DNA from: Streptomyces prunicolor NBRC 13075
GTDB lineage: Bacteria > Actinomycetota > Actinomycetes > Streptomycetales > Streptomycetaceae
Assembly: GCF_000367365.1 (NCBI RefSeq)
Contig: NZ_BARF01000025.1
Coordinates: 62,001-126,000 of the forward strand
Length of the DNA: 64,000 bases
Reading direction: 5' to 3'
This document shows, in pieces, positions 52,676 to 61,182 of the stretch. Position numbers and translations under genes: made by a program. The notes beneath the pieces are model-generated. The model searched no databases and was not told the origin of the DNA. It saw only the letters and a program-made list of their open reading frames with translations. Positions within the stretch are counted from its first letter, which is position 1; each line of letters starts with the position of its first letter.

Positions 52676-53536
52676 TCAGAGCGCCAGTTCCACCACGAGC
52701 GGCCGGTGATCCGAGATCGCCGTCCTCGGCGCGTGCGCTGTCCCTACGGCGTCCGCGCCGAGCCCCGTCGTCATGATGTGGTCGAGCTGGACGAGCGGCC
52801 GGTGTGACGGAAAGGTCGCCCGCCGCGCCGAACTCCGCCAGCCACGCGGCGCGGTCGCGTTCAGGATGAGCCGGGGAAGGGCGCCGAAGAGGTTGAAGTC
52901 GCCCATCAGTACCCGGGGTTGGGGAAGATCGGCGATCCGGCGGCGGACGGTGCGCAGTTGCCCGATGTTCCACCCCGGCACGAACGAGAGATGGACGGCC
53001 ACGACGGTGAACGGGCCGTGCGGGCCTTCCACCACGGCGGCCAGGGCGGCCCGGGCCTGATCCCGGGCCAGCACCGGAGCGGCCCGCCCGGCCACCCGCA
53101 ACGGCATACCGATGGGCGCCGCCGGGAGCCGTAGGGCACGCCACTCGTGGACCGGGAGCCGGGACAGCAACGCCAGTCCGTGCGAAGGGATTTGGGGCTG
53201 CCGGACCTCGGGGCCGTAGACGCGCATGCCGGGTTCGTCCGGGTCGAGGACCCAGCCCCGGCCCGGCACGGAACGGCAGTGCAGCGCCGTCGCGTATCGC
53301 CAGTCCCACGCGCCCATCGCGTCGGCGGCGACCGCCGCCTGATCGACACCGCCCGACCGTTCCTGGAGCCGGTCGACCTCCTGGAGCGCCACCACATCGG
53401 CGTCCAGGGACGCGACGGCTTCGGCGAGGGGTGCCGAGGGCTCGTCGGGGGCAGCGGGCGTCGGGCGGCCGTCCGGCTGGATCCGCCGGCCGTGCAGCAC
53501 GTTGAACGTCGCGCAACTCACCAGTAACTCACCCAT
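52676..53536 (-). CDS. Endonuclease/exonuclease/phosphatase-family hydrolase
   Basis: A 286-residue protein from ATG 53536 (MGELLVSCATFNVLHGRR). The EEP fold is shown by TFNVLHGR, DVVALQEVDR (metal Glu), SHGLALLSRLPV, VVAVHLSFVPG, VLMGDFNLFG (catalytic Asp and Asn) and AISDHRPLVVEL (final Asp-His). It is a cytoplasmic metal-dependent phosphodiesterase; the substrate could be a phospholipid headgroup, nucleic acid or inositol phosphate. Two 13-bp operator-like repeats lie between it and the divergent GtrA-like gene. Confidence 0.88.
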   Translation of the reverse strand: MGELLVSCATFNVLHGRRIQPDGRPTPAAPDEPSAPLAEAVASLDADVVALQEVDRLQERSGGVDQAAVAADAMGAWDWRYATALHCRSVPGRGWVLDPDEPGMRVYGPEVRQPQIPSHGLALLSRLPVHEWRALRLPAAPIGMPLRVAGRAAPVLARDQARAALAAVVEGPHGPFTVVAVHLSFVPGWNIGQLRTVRRRIADLPQPRVLMGDFNLFGALPRLILNATAPRGWRSSARRATFPSHRPLVQLDHIMTTGLGADAVGTAHAPRTAISDHRPLVVELAL

Positions 53537-53597
53537 GGTCAGGCCGCATTGTACGTAGTGCGCCTGTGAGACGGGCTTCCCCATGGCGAAAATGTAC

Positions 53598-53637
53598 TTG
53601 CGTAACTCAAGCACTCCGCTATAGTTGAGTAAGTCAA
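53598..53637. promoter_or_regulatory. Two copies of a TTGnGTAAnTCAA operator-like element
   Basis: TTGCGTAACTCAA (53598-53610) and TTGAGTAAGTCAA (53625-53637) start 27 bp apart between the divergent EEP and GtrA-like genes. The arms are partly palindromic. No regulator gene is adjacent. Confidence 0.55.
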
Positions 53638-53694
53638 GCAAAATTACGTGGTCGCATCGCAGAGGCGCAGCGTACGGAGCGGATGGAGACCGCC

Positions 53695-54228
53695 ATGGAC
53701 GACGCGCCCCGGACCCCGGCCGCTCCCGGTCCGCTCGCCTCCTTCGCCCGGTTCACGGCGCTGGGCGGCGGTGTCGGGCTCCTCTCCGGCGGCGCCGTGG
53801 CCCTGCTCGCGGAGCAGCTGCCCTGGGTGCTGGCGAACGCGCTGATCACCGTCGCCTCCACCCTCCTGTGCACGGAACTCCACGCCCGTTTCACCTTCGG
53901 TTCGGGTCGGCACGCCGGATGGCGTCGGCACTGGCAGTCGGCGGGCTCGGCAGCGGCGGCCTATCTGGTGACCTGCGCCGCGATGTTCGTCCTGCACCTG
54001 GTGCAGTCGTCGCCGGGGGCGCTGACGGAGCAGGCCGTGTATCTCGGCGCGTCCGGTCTCGCCGGCCTCGCCCGCTTCCTGCTGCTGCGCCTGTACGTCT
54101 ACGCCACCGGTCGTGACCGGACGGCCGCGAACGGGACGTGGCAACTCCGGCGCCTTCAGGGCATGTTGGAGGCTCCCGCTGCCGTAGGCACCTTGCAGCA
54201 GCGACAGTTCGCGCTCGCCTCCAGCTGA
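53695..54228 (+). CDS. GtrA-like membrane protein
   Basis: About 177 residues from ATG 53695 (GGAG six bases upstream; ATG 53683 is an alternative). Four hydrophobic segments are visible: FARFTALGGGVGLLSGGAVALLA, WVLANALITVASTLLCTELHARFTF, AAYLVTCAAMFVLHLV and the last near LGASGLAGLARFLLLRLYVY. The ELHARFTFGS and LARFLLLRLYVYA stretches fit the GtrA family, thought to flip lipid-linked sugars for cell-envelope polymers. No glycosyltransferase is adjacent, so its polymer is unknown. Confidence 0.78.
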   Translation: MDDAPRTPAAPGPLASFARFTALGGGVGLLSGGAVALLAEQLPWVLANALITVASTLLCTELHARFTFGSGRHAGWRRHWQSAGSAAAAYLVTCAAMFVLHLVQSSPGALTEQAVYLGASGLAGLARFLLLRLYVYATGRDRTAANGTWQLRRLQGMLEAPAAVGTLQQRQFALASS

Positions 54229-54282
54229 CGTCCCCCGGTGATCAGTTACGCTGACCGTTTCCAAATAACAGGCGGCGGGGGC

Positions 54283-54816
54283 ATGTTCACCAAGCGATTG
54301 ATAGCGGGCGGACTGACAGCACTTCTGGTCGGGGCGCTCAGCGCATGCGGCAGCGGGAGCGGAAGCAGCGACAGTACGTCCGGCGTCGGGCAGGGCAGTT
54401 CGAGCACCCCGCAGAAGGCCCGGCCCACCCCCGACACCGTGACCGGGCTCCGTGACTCGGTCCGCCATCTCGCCAAACAGACGACGAAGGCCACGCGGCC
54501 GCACACCGTCACCAAGTGCACGCCCGCCACCAAAAGGGTCCAGCACAAGTCCAGTTCGGGATCGGGCTCCAAGAAGAAGACCCGCACCTGGACCACCACG
54601 GAGCAGTACCGGAAGTGCTCGAAAGTGCGCAGCGGCACCGAGACGTACACCCGGACCGTCCGCGCGGAACGGTGGTGCGTGAGCCTCGACGACGTGGGCG
54701 GCAACACCGCGAAGGACGACGTCTGGTACCAGGTCACGCGCGCCGTCTACGACACGGTCCGCACCGCGGACGACCACGCTCGCGTGGAATTCGCCCCGGC
54801 CGGAACGGGTTGCTGA
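54283..54816 (+). CDS. Hypothetical lipoprotein
   Basis: A 177-residue protein from ATG 54283 (MFTKRLIAGGLTALLVGALSAC), with a lipobox LSAC placing lipidated Cys22. A Ser/Gly linker and a Lys/Thr-rich basic domain follow (KCTPATKRVQHKSSSGSGSKKK, TEQYRKCSKVRSGTETYTRTVRAERWCVSLDDVGG), with cysteines that may pair. No enzymatic motif is seen. It is probably tethered outside the membrane. Transcription may continue from the GtrA-like gene 54 bases before. Confidence 0.78.
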   Translation: MFTKRLIAGGLTALLVGALSACGSGSGSSDSTSGVGQGSSSTPQKARPTPDTVTGLRDSVRHLAKQTTKATRPHTVTKCTPATKRVQHKSSSGSGSKKKTRTWTTTEQYRKCSKVRSGTETYTRTVRAERWCVSLDDVGGNTAKDDVWYQVTRAVYDTVRTADDHARVEFAPAGTGC

Positions 54817-54960
54817 AAGGTAGGTCCGACTGCGGGGCGCCGGAACGAATTACGAATCGGGTCCCCGGACTTCGAGTCAATTCGTGATCACAGACGTACC
54901 TGCGGTCATGGGCGCCCCGCGCCGACCCGCCACGTCACCGACCCGGAGAACAGGCACCCC

Positions 54961-56430
54961 ATGAACGCATCCGCACCGCACAACCCCGCCGCCGACGGAA
55001 CCGCCCAGATCGGCGTCACCGGCCTCGGCGTGATGGGCCGCAACCTCGCGCGCAACTTCGCCCGCAACGGCTACACGGTGGCCGTCCACAACCGATCGCC
55101 GCACCGCACCCATGAGTTGATGAAGGAGTACGGCGACGAGGGCGCCTTCGTCCCGGCCGAGACGGCCCAGGAGTTCGTGGCCGCGCTCGAGAAGCCCCGC
55201 CGCCTGATGATCATGGTGCAGGCCGGTCCGGCCACCGACGCCGTGATCGACGAGTTCGCCGCGCTCATGGAGCCCGGCGACATGATCATCGACGGCGGCA
55301 ACGCCCACTTCGCCGACACCCGCCGCCGCGAGGCCGCCCTCCGCGACAAGGGCCTGCACTTCGTCGGCGCCGGTGTCTCCGGCGGCGAGGAGGGCGCGCT
55401 GAACGGCCCGTCGATCATGCCCGGCGGTTCGGCGGAGTCGTACGCCGTGCTGGGTCCGATGTTCGAGTCCGTCAGCGCGAAGGTCGACGGTGAGCCCTGT
55501 TCCACGCACATCGGGACCGACGGAGCCGGGCACTTCGTCAAGATGGTGCACAACGGCATCGAGTACGCCGACATGCAGCTCATCGCCGAGGCGTACGACC
55601 TGCTGCGCCAGGTCGGCGGCTACACCCCGGCCGAGATCGCGGAGATCTTCCAGCGCTGGAACGAGGGGCGGCTCGGTTCCTACCTGATCGAGATCACCGC
55701 CGAGGTCCTCGGTCACACCGACGCGGAGACCGGCAAGGCGTTCGTCGACATCGTCACCGACGCGGCCGGGCAGAAGGGCACCGGCCGCTGGACCGTGCAG
55801 ACCGCGCTGGAGCTGGGTTCGCCGGTCACCGCGATCGCGCAGGCCACCTTCGCGCGCGCCTCGTCCAGCCAGGGCGAGCTGCGCGCCGCCTACCGCGGTC
55901 TGCCCGGCGGCACCACTCCCCCGCTGAGCCGCACCGAGGCCGACCGGTTCACCGCCCAGGTCGAGCAGGCGCTGTACGCGTCGAAGGTCATCGCCTACGA
56001 CCAGGGCTGGAAGATGATCCAGGACGCGGCGACCGAGTTCGGCTGGTCGATCGACCTGGCCGCGGTCGCCGGGATCTGGCGCGGCGGCTGCATCATCCGG
56101 GCCTCCTTCCTCGACCGCATCCGGGCCGCGTACACGGCCGACCCGGGGCTGGTCAGCCTGCTGGGCGAGGAGCGTTTCGCGCAGGAGATCGGCGACGCGC
56201 AGGTCCCCTGGCGTGAGGTGGTCGCCTCGGCGGCCCGCCGCGGGATTCCGGTCCCGGCGTTCTCCGCCGCGCTGTCGCACTACGACACGCTGCGCGCCGA
56301 CCGGCTGCCGGCGGCCCTGCTCCAGGGCCAGCGCGACTTCTTCGGCGCCCACACCTACGGCCGTACGGACCGCACCGGCATGTTCCACACGCACTGGTCC
56401 CGGCCCGGCCGCCCGGAGACGACGGCCTGA
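54961..56430 (+). CDS. gnd: 6-phosphogluconate dehydrogenase, decarboxylating
   Basis: A 489-residue 6PGDH: N-terminal Rossmann GVTGLGVMGRNLARN, NRSPHRT, the GVSGGEEGALNGPSIMPGG substrate loop, catalytic Lys in HFVKMVHNGIEYADMQL, GTGRWTVQTALELGSPV and the C-terminal RDFFGAHTYGRTDRTGMFHTHW tail that reaches across the dimer. It makes ribulose-5-phosphate, CO2 and NADPH in the pentose phosphate pathway. An N-terminal extension of about 15 residues precedes the core. Streptomyces may have other paralogues, so its share of the flux is unknown. A terminator follows. Confidence 0.95.
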   Translation: MNASAPHNPAADGTAQIGVTGLGVMGRNLARNFARNGYTVAVHNRSPHRTHELMKEYGDEGAFVPAETAQEFVAALEKPRRLMIMVQAGPATDAVIDEFAALMEPGDMIIDGGNAHFADTRRREAALRDKGLHFVGAGVSGGEEGALNGPSIMPGGSAESYAVLGPMFESVSAKVDGEPCSTHIGTDGAGHFVKMVHNGIEYADMQLIAEAYDLLRQVGGYTPAEIAEIFQRWNEGRLGSYLIEITAEVLGHTDAETGKAFVDIVTDAAGQKGTGRWTVQTALELGSPVTAIAQATFARASSSQGELRAAYRGLPGGTTPPLSRTEADRFTAQVEQALYASKVIAYDQGWKMIQDAATEFGWSIDLAAVAGIWRGGCIIRASFLDRIRAAYTADPGLVSLLGEERFAQEIGDAQVPWREVVASAARRGIPVPAFSAALSHYDTLRADRLPAALLQGQRDFFGAHTYGRTDRTGMFHTHWSRPGRPETTA

Positions 56431-56448
56431 GCCGTGCGCGCATGACGT

Positions 56449-56480
56449 TCCGGCCCTCCTGCTCAGGCAGGGGGGCCGGA
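56449..56480. terminator. Bidirectional terminator between gnd and the LacI gene
   Basis: TCCGGCCCTCCTGC and GCAGGGGGGCCGGA pair at 13 of 14 positions with a TCAG loop, between convergent genes. Confidence 0.78.
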
Positions 56481-56493
56481 GTTCTGTGTGCCG

Positions 56494-57570
56494 CTACCCG
56501 ACGGGCGGTGCCGTGCTGTCGCGTATGACGAGCTGCGTGGGCACCAGCGTGGTGCCGTGCTCGTCGCCGCGGTCCCGCATCCGCCGTAGGACACCCTCCA
56601 CGCACAGGCGACCGACCTCGGCGAAGTCCTGGTGGACGGTGGTCAGGGGCGGCAGGAAGGAACCGGCCTCGGGGATGTCGTCGAAGCCGATGACGCTGAC
56701 GTCCTCGGGGATGCGCCGGCCGCGCTCGTGCAGGGCCCGCAGCAGGCCCAGTGCCATCTGGTCGTTGGCCGCGAACACGGCCGTGCAGTCGGCCTGTTGG
56801 GCGAGTTCCAGTCCCACGCGGTAGCCGGATTCCGCGGACCAGTCGCCGCGTACGACGGGGGGCACGGGCCGTCCCGCGTCGGTGAGTTCGGCGCTCCAGG
56901 CGTCGGCCCGGCGCTGGGCCGCGAAGGACTCCTCGGGGCCCGCCAGGTGCCAGACCGTGCGGTGGCCGAGGTCGAGAAGGTGGCGTACGGCGGCTCGCGC
57001 GCCGCCGTTCTGGTCGGTGTCGACCACGCTGTAGCGGTCGCCCGCGTCGGAGTCGGCGACGACGACCTGGACGTGGGGCGGCAGGGAGATGGTCGCCGCG
57101 TCCAGGAGGTGGACCTCCATGATGGCGATGACGGCGTCGACGGCGAGTTCGCCCAGCCGGGAGAAGGCGCCGCGCACCTCGTCCTGGGTGGGCACGGCGA
57201 CCGGCAGCAGCGTGACGGCGTAGCCCTCGTGCGCGGCGGAAGTGGCGATCGCCTCCAGGGTGCGCATGTTGCCGGTGGTGGAGAGGTTGAAGGTGATCAC
57301 GCCGATGGTGCGGAACTCACCGCGTTTCAGCGCGCGGGCGGCGCTGTTGGGCCGGTAGCCCAGTTCCTTCATGGCGGCGAGGACCTGTTGCCGGGTCTCC
57401 TCGTTGACGCCCGCGAAGCCGTTCGACACGCGGGAGACCGTCTGTGACGACACGCCGGCGACGCGCGCGACATCCGCCATGGACGCGCTCGGGGCGCGTC
57501 TCGACGACCGTTTCCCGGTGCGTCTGCGTGGCTTCTCCGTACCGCCCGGGGCACCGTCCACTGTGTCCAC
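56494..57570 (-). CDS. LacI-family regulator of the sugar ABC/GH42 operon
   Basis: A 358-residue LacI protein: after a basic N-terminus of about 27 residues the HTH reads SMADVARVAGVSSQTVSRVSNGFAGVNEETRQ and the hinge helix LGYRPNSAARALKRGEF. The periplasmic-binding-like domain follows (TIGVITFNLSTTGN, VDAVIAIMEVHLL, AANDQMALGLLRALHERGRRIPEDVSVIGFDD). Its GTG start faces the ABC operon across about 200 bases containing LacI-type operators. It probably represses the operon and, by motif identity, the GH5 gene at 19.7 kb until an oligosaccharide binds. The inducer is not known. Confidence 0.93.
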   Translation of the reverse strand: MDTVDGAPGGTEKPRRRTGKRSSRRAPSASMADVARVAGVSSQTVSRVSNGFAGVNEETRQQVLAAMKELGYRPNSAARALKRGEFRTIGVITFNLSTTGNMRTLEAIATSAAHEGYAVTLLPVAVPTQDEVRGAFSRLGELAVDAVIAIMEVHLLDAATISLPPHVQVVVADSDAGDRYSVVDTDQNGGARAAVRHLLDLGHRTVWHLAGPEESFAAQRRADAWSAELTDAGRPVPPVVRGDWSAESGYRVGLELAQQADCTAVFAANDQMALGLLRALHERGRRIPEDVSVIGFDDIPEAGSFLPPLTTVHQDFAEVGRLCVEGVLRRMRDRGDEHGTTLVPTQLVIRDSTAPPVG

Positions 57571-57607
57571 CTGTATCCCTCACATATCGATCCGATCGCC
57601 TCGGTCG

Positions 57608-57622
57608 TGTTTCCGCAAACGA
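57608..57622. promoter_or_regulatory. Weak LacI-type half-palindrome near the LacI gene
   Basis: TGTTTCCGCAAACGA resembles the operator (GTTT-N4-AAAC) but lacks the central symmetry. Located 38 bp upstream of the LacI start, it could be an autoregulatory site. Confidence 0.35.
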
Positions 57623-57625
57623 CCC

Positions 57626-57655
57626 TTGACCACCGACATTGGGGCAGTGTAGACA
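57626..57655 (+). promoter_or_regulatory. Promoter of the sugar ABC/GH42 operon
   Basis: TTGACC (57626-57631) and TAGACA (57650-57655) are spaced 18 bp, a good housekeeping-sigma promoter. The LacI operator starts 13 bases after the -10, so repressor would cover the transcription start. Confidence 0.65.
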
Positions 57656-57667
57656 TGCCGCCATCAG

Positions 57668-57683
57668 ATGTTTACGTAAACAT
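57668..57683. promoter_or_regulatory. LacI operator of the sugar ABC/GH42 operon
   Basis: ATGTTTACGTAAACAT is a perfect 16-bp palindrome with central CG, immediately downstream of the promoter. Confidence 0.82.
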
Positions 57684-57711
57684 AACAGCCCGGGGCCGTT
57701 CTGGACCGTGC

Positions 57712-57725
57712 TGTTTACGCAACAT
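57712..57725. promoter_or_regulatory. Second, degenerate LacI operator
   Basis: TGTTTACGCAACAT keeps the left arm of the operator and part of the right arm; its centre is about 43 bp (four helical turns) from the main operator, a spacing that allows co-operation. Confidence 0.55.
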
Positions 57726-57773
57726 CGCGACGGCGTGAGACGCCGGTTCCGAGATGGACGAGCGAGGAACTAC

Positions 57774-58700
57774 ATGACGACGCTTCAACCCCCTGCGGCC
57801 GCGACTCGGCCTCCTACCGGGCCGTCGGCGAAACGGGACCGACGATCCTGGACAGGGTGGGGTTTCATCGGACCCTTCGCGGTGGTCTTCGCCTTCGTCT
57901 TCCTGGCTCCGATCGCGTACTCGATCTACCTGAGTCTCTTCCGCGACCAGCTCATCGGCGGCAACCACTTCGTCGGCCTGGACAACTACAAGCAGGCCTT
58001 CCAGGACGACCAGTTCTGGTCCTCCCTGGAGCGGGTCTCGCTGTTCCTGGTGATCCAGGTGCCGATCATGCTCGGCATCGCCCTGTTCGTGGCGCTCGCG
58101 CTGGACAGCGGCCGGCTCTTCGGCCGGGACTTCTTCCGGATCTCGATCTTCCTGCCGTACGCCGTGCCCGCCGTGGTCGCCACCCTGATGTGGGGCTTCA
58201 TGTACGGCACCCAGTTCGGTCTGGTGGGTGACATCAACAGCGCCTTCGACGTGACGCTGCCCGACCCGCTCTCGGCCCATCTGGTCCTGGCGTCGATCGG
58301 CAACATCGTCACCTGGGAGTTCGTCGGCTACAACATGCTGATCTTCTACTCCGCGCTGCGGGTCATCCCGACCTCGCTGTACGAGGCTGCGGAGATCGAC
58401 GGCGCCGGGCAGTTCCGCGTCATCACGGCCATCAAGCTCCCGGCGATCCGCGGCGCCCTGGTCATCGCGACGATCTTCTCGATCATCGGCAGCTTCCAGC
58501 TCTTCAACGAGCCGAGCATCCTGCGACCGCTGGCGCGCAACGCGATCACGACGGACTACACGCCGAACTTCTACACATACTCACTGTCCTTCAACGGACA
58601 GCAGCACAACTACTCCGCGGCGGTCGCCATCATCATGGGCCTGATCACCATGGTCATCGCCTACGTCGTGCAGCTCCGCGGCATGCGCAAGGGAGCCTGA
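57774..58700 (+). CDS. Sugar ABC transporter permease (MalF-like)
   Basis: A 308-residue permease from ATG 57774 with a disordered N-terminus and six membrane segments (FIGPFAVVFAFVFLAPIAYS first). The EAA loop reads YEAAEIDGAGQFRVITAIKLPAI, the docking site for the ATPase. It belongs to the MalF/CUT1 class for oligosaccharides. It is the first gene of the operon. No ATP-binding gene is present, so the multi-purpose ATPase MsiK probably drives it. Confidence 0.92.
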   Translation: MTTLQPPAAATRPPTGPSAKRDRRSWTGWGFIGPFAVVFAFVFLAPIAYSIYLSLFRDQLIGGNHFVGLDNYKQAFQDDQFWSSLERVSLFLVIQVPIMLGIALFVALALDSGRLFGRDFFRISIFLPYAVPAVVATLMWGFMYGTQFGLVGDINSAFDVTLPDPLSAHLVLASIGNIVTWEFVGYNMLIFYSALRVIPTSLYEAAEIDGAGQFRVITAIKLPAIRGALVIATIFSIIGSFQLFNEPSILRPLARNAITTDYTPNFYTYSLSFNGQQHNYSAAVAIIMGLITMVIAYVVQLRGMRKGA

Positions 58701-58703
58701 GCC

Positions 58704-59654
58704 ATGAGCACCCCCGTCACCACCGCCTCTCCCTCCGCATCGGCCGCGTCCGGCGGCGGCTCCAAGAACGCCCCCCGGCTGCGCACCCCGCGCAAGAAGC
58801 ACTCCCCCGGGCGCCCCAAGCGGAGCATTCTGCTGACCGTGCTCACCGGTCTGATCCTGGTCTACACCGTGGTGCCGCTGCTGTGGCTGGTCATCAACGC
58901 GACCAAGACCCAGGCGGGCCTCGCCGACTCCAACGGCCTGTGGTTCGCCCACCACTTCGCCCTCTGGTCGAACATCCACGACACGTTCACCTACCACGAC
59001 GGCATCTTCGTCCGCTGGCTGCTGAACACCCTGCTGTACGTCGTGCTCGGCGCCGGCGGCGCCACCTTCCTGTCGATCCTCGGCGGTTACGCGCTGGCAA
59101 AGTTCAACTTCCCCGGGAAGCGCGCCATCTTCGCCGTGGTCATCGGCGCGGTCGCCGTCCCCGGTACGGCTCTCGCGGTGCCGACGTTCCTGATGTTCAG
59201 CAAGATGGGGCTCACGGACACCCCGTGGGCAGTGATCATCCCCTCGCTGGTCTCGCCGTTCGGCCTGTACCTGATGTGGGTGTTCGCCACCGAGGCCATC
59301 CCGGTCGAGCTCCTCGAAGCCGCGCGGATCGACGGGGCGGGCGAGATCCGCACCTTCTTCCAGGTCTCCCTGCCGCTGCTCGCGCCCGGTGTCGTGACGG
59401 TCCTGCTGTTCACCACGGTCGCGACGTGGAACAACTACTTCCTGCCGCTCATCATGATCAAGAACCCGGACTGGTACCCCCTGACCCTGGGACTGGACGC
59501 CTGGAACTCCCAGGCCCAGACGATCGGTGGTGACGTCATCTTCAACCTGGTGATCACGGGTTCGCTGCTCACCATCGTGCCGCTGATCGCCGCGTTCCTG
59601 CTGCTCCAGAAGTACTGGCAGTCCGGACTCGCCGCCGGAAGCGTCAAGGAATAA
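58704..59654 (+). CDS. Sugar ABC transporter permease (MalG-like)
   Basis: A 316-residue MalG-class permease: cytoplasmic N-terminus of about 45 residues (RTPRKKHSPGRPKRS), six membrane segments starting ILLTVLTGLILVYTVVPLLWL, and the EAA loop LLEAARIDGAGEIRTFFQVSLPLLAP. It pairs with the preceding permease, three bases apart, to form the membrane channel. Confidence 0.93.
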   Translation: MSTPVTTASPSASAASGGGSKNAPRLRTPRKKHSPGRPKRSILLTVLTGLILVYTVVPLLWLVINATKTQAGLADSNGLWFAHHFALWSNIHDTFTYHDGIFVRWLLNTLLYVVLGAGGATFLSILGGYALAKFNFPGKRAIFAVVIGAVAVPGTALAVPTFLMFSKMGLTDTPWAVIIPSLVSPFGLYLMWVFATEAIPVELLEAARIDGAGEIRTFFQVSLPLLAPGVVTVLLFTTVATWNNYFLPLIMIKNPDWYPLTLGLDAWNSQAQTIGGDVIFNLVITGSLLTIVPLIAAFLLLQKYWQSGLAAGSVKE

Positions 59655-59700
59655 CCCAACCCTCAAGAAGTCCCACCCACGAAGAAGTGGAAGCACCTCC

Positions 59701-61044
59701 ATGCGCAGAACTACCGGCCGCCTGCTGCGCGGCATGGCTCTCCTCTCCGTCCTCGCCCTGGGAGCGACCGCCTGCGGCGGCTCCGACGACGACAGCTCCA
59801 GCAGCACCAAGGCGGTTTCCGCCGCGGACATCCAGGCGGCTCTCAAGAAGGGCGGCTCGGTCACGGTCTGGGCCTGGGAGCCCACGCTGAAGACGGTCGC
59901 CGCCGACTTCCAGAAGAAGTACCCGAAGGTCAAGATCAACCTGGTCAGCGACCGGTCCGGTGACAAGCACTACACCGCGCTGTCGAACGCCATCGCGGCC
60001 GGCAAGGGCGTCCCCGACGTCGCCCAGGTCGAGTACTTCGCGCTGAGCCAGTACTCCCTCACCAAGGGCCTGACCAACCTGGCGCCGTACGGCGCCGACA
60101 AGCTGGCCTCCAAGTACACGGCCGGTCCGTGGAACGCGGTGAGCGACGGCGACAAGGTCTACGGCCTGCCGATGGACTCGGGCCCGATGGCGATGTTCTA
60201 CAACAAGAAGGTCTTCGACAAGTACAAGATCGCCGTCCCCACCACGTGGGACGAGTACGTCGTCGCGGCCCAGAAGCTGCACAAGGCCGACCCGAAGGCC
60301 TACATCGCCGCCGACGCCGGTGACGCGGGCTTCACCACCAGCATGCTGTGGCAGGCCGGTTCGCGCCCCTACAAGGTCGACGGCACCAAGGTGACGATCA
60401 ACTTCGAGGACGCGGCCGCCAAGAAGTACACCGACACCTGGCAGAAGCTCATCGACCAGAAGCTCGTCGCGCCCATCAACGGCTGGACGGACGACTGGTA
60501 CAAGGGCCTCGGTGACGGCACCATCGCCACCCTGACCACCGGCGCCTGGATGCCCGCCAACTTCGTCAGCGGTGTCTCCGGTGCCTCCGGTGACTGGCGC
60601 GCGGCCCCGATGCCGCAGTGGACCGCGGGCGGCAAGGCCAGCGCGGAGAACGGCGGTTCGTCCCTCGCCCTGCCCACCCTGGGCAAGAACAAGGAACTCG
60701 CCTACGCGTTCGTCGAGTACGCCAACGCCGGCGCCGGCATCCAGACCCGCGTGAACGAGGGCGCCTTCCCGGCGACCAAGGCGGAGCAGCAGTCCGCGGC
60801 GTTCCAGAACAAGGAATTCCCGTACTTCGGCGGGCAGAAGGCCAACAAGATCTTCGCCGAGTCCGCGGCCGAGGTCGCTTCCGACTGGTCGTACCTGCCC
60901 TTCCAGCAGTACGCCAACTCGATCTTCAACGACACCGTCGGCAAGGCCTACATCTCGGGCACCACGCTGGCTCAGGGTCTGAAGAGCTGGCAGGACGCCT
61001 CGATCAAGTACGGCAAGGAGCAGGGCTTCACGGTCTCGAAGTGA
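59701..61044 (+). CDS. Sugar-binding lipoprotein of the ABC transporter
   Basis: A 447-residue extracellular solute-binding protein (family 1, CUT1). The signal ends in a lipobox GATAC, with lipidated Cys25 followed by an Asp/Ser linker. The mature part has VTVWAWEPTLKTVAADFQKKYPKVKI, VEYFALSQYSL, GLPMDSGPMAMFYNKKVFDKY and many surface aromatic residues (W, Y) suited to oligosaccharide stacking. It lies 46 bases after the permease gene, while a hairpin after its stop could raise its mRNA level relative to GH42. Confidence 0.93.
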   Translation: MRRTTGRLLRGMALLSVLALGATACGGSDDDSSSSTKAVSAADIQAALKKGGSVTVWAWEPTLKTVAADFQKKYPKVKINLVSDRSGDKHYTALSNAIAAGKGVPDVAQVEYFALSQYSLTKGLTNLAPYGADKLASKYTAGPWNAVSDGDKVYGLPMDSGPMAMFYNKKVFDKYKIAVPTTWDEYVVAAQKLHKADPKAYIAADAGDAGFTTSMLWQAGSRPYKVDGTKVTINFEDAAAKKYTDTWQKLIDQKLVAPINGWTDDWYKGLGDGTIATLTTGAWMPANFVSGVSGASGDWRAAPMPQWTAGGKASAENGGSSLALPTLGKNKELAYAFVEYANAGAGIQTRVNEGAFPATKAEQQSAAFQNKEFPYFGGQKANKIFAESAAEVASDWSYLPFQQYANSIFNDTVGKAYISGTTLAQGLKSWQDASIKYGKEQGFTVSK

Positions 61045-61092
61045 CCCGCTCGAAGTAACCGGCTCGAAGAAGTAACCGGCACCACCTCGGGA

Positions 61093-61125
61093 GCCGCCGC
61101 CGAGCAGCGATCGCTCGGCGGCGGC
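61093..61125 (+). terminator. Intra-operon hairpin between binding protein and GH42 genes
   Basis: GCCGCCGCCGAGC and GCTCGGCGGCGGC form a perfect 13-bp stem with a seven-base loop. Without a T run it may be a partial terminator or an mRNA-stabilising end for the upstream genes. Confidence 0.6.
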
Positions 61126-61182
61126 CCGCCCGGAATCCACCACGGATCTCGTACCGCCTGTGCAGTAACCGGAAGGACCATC

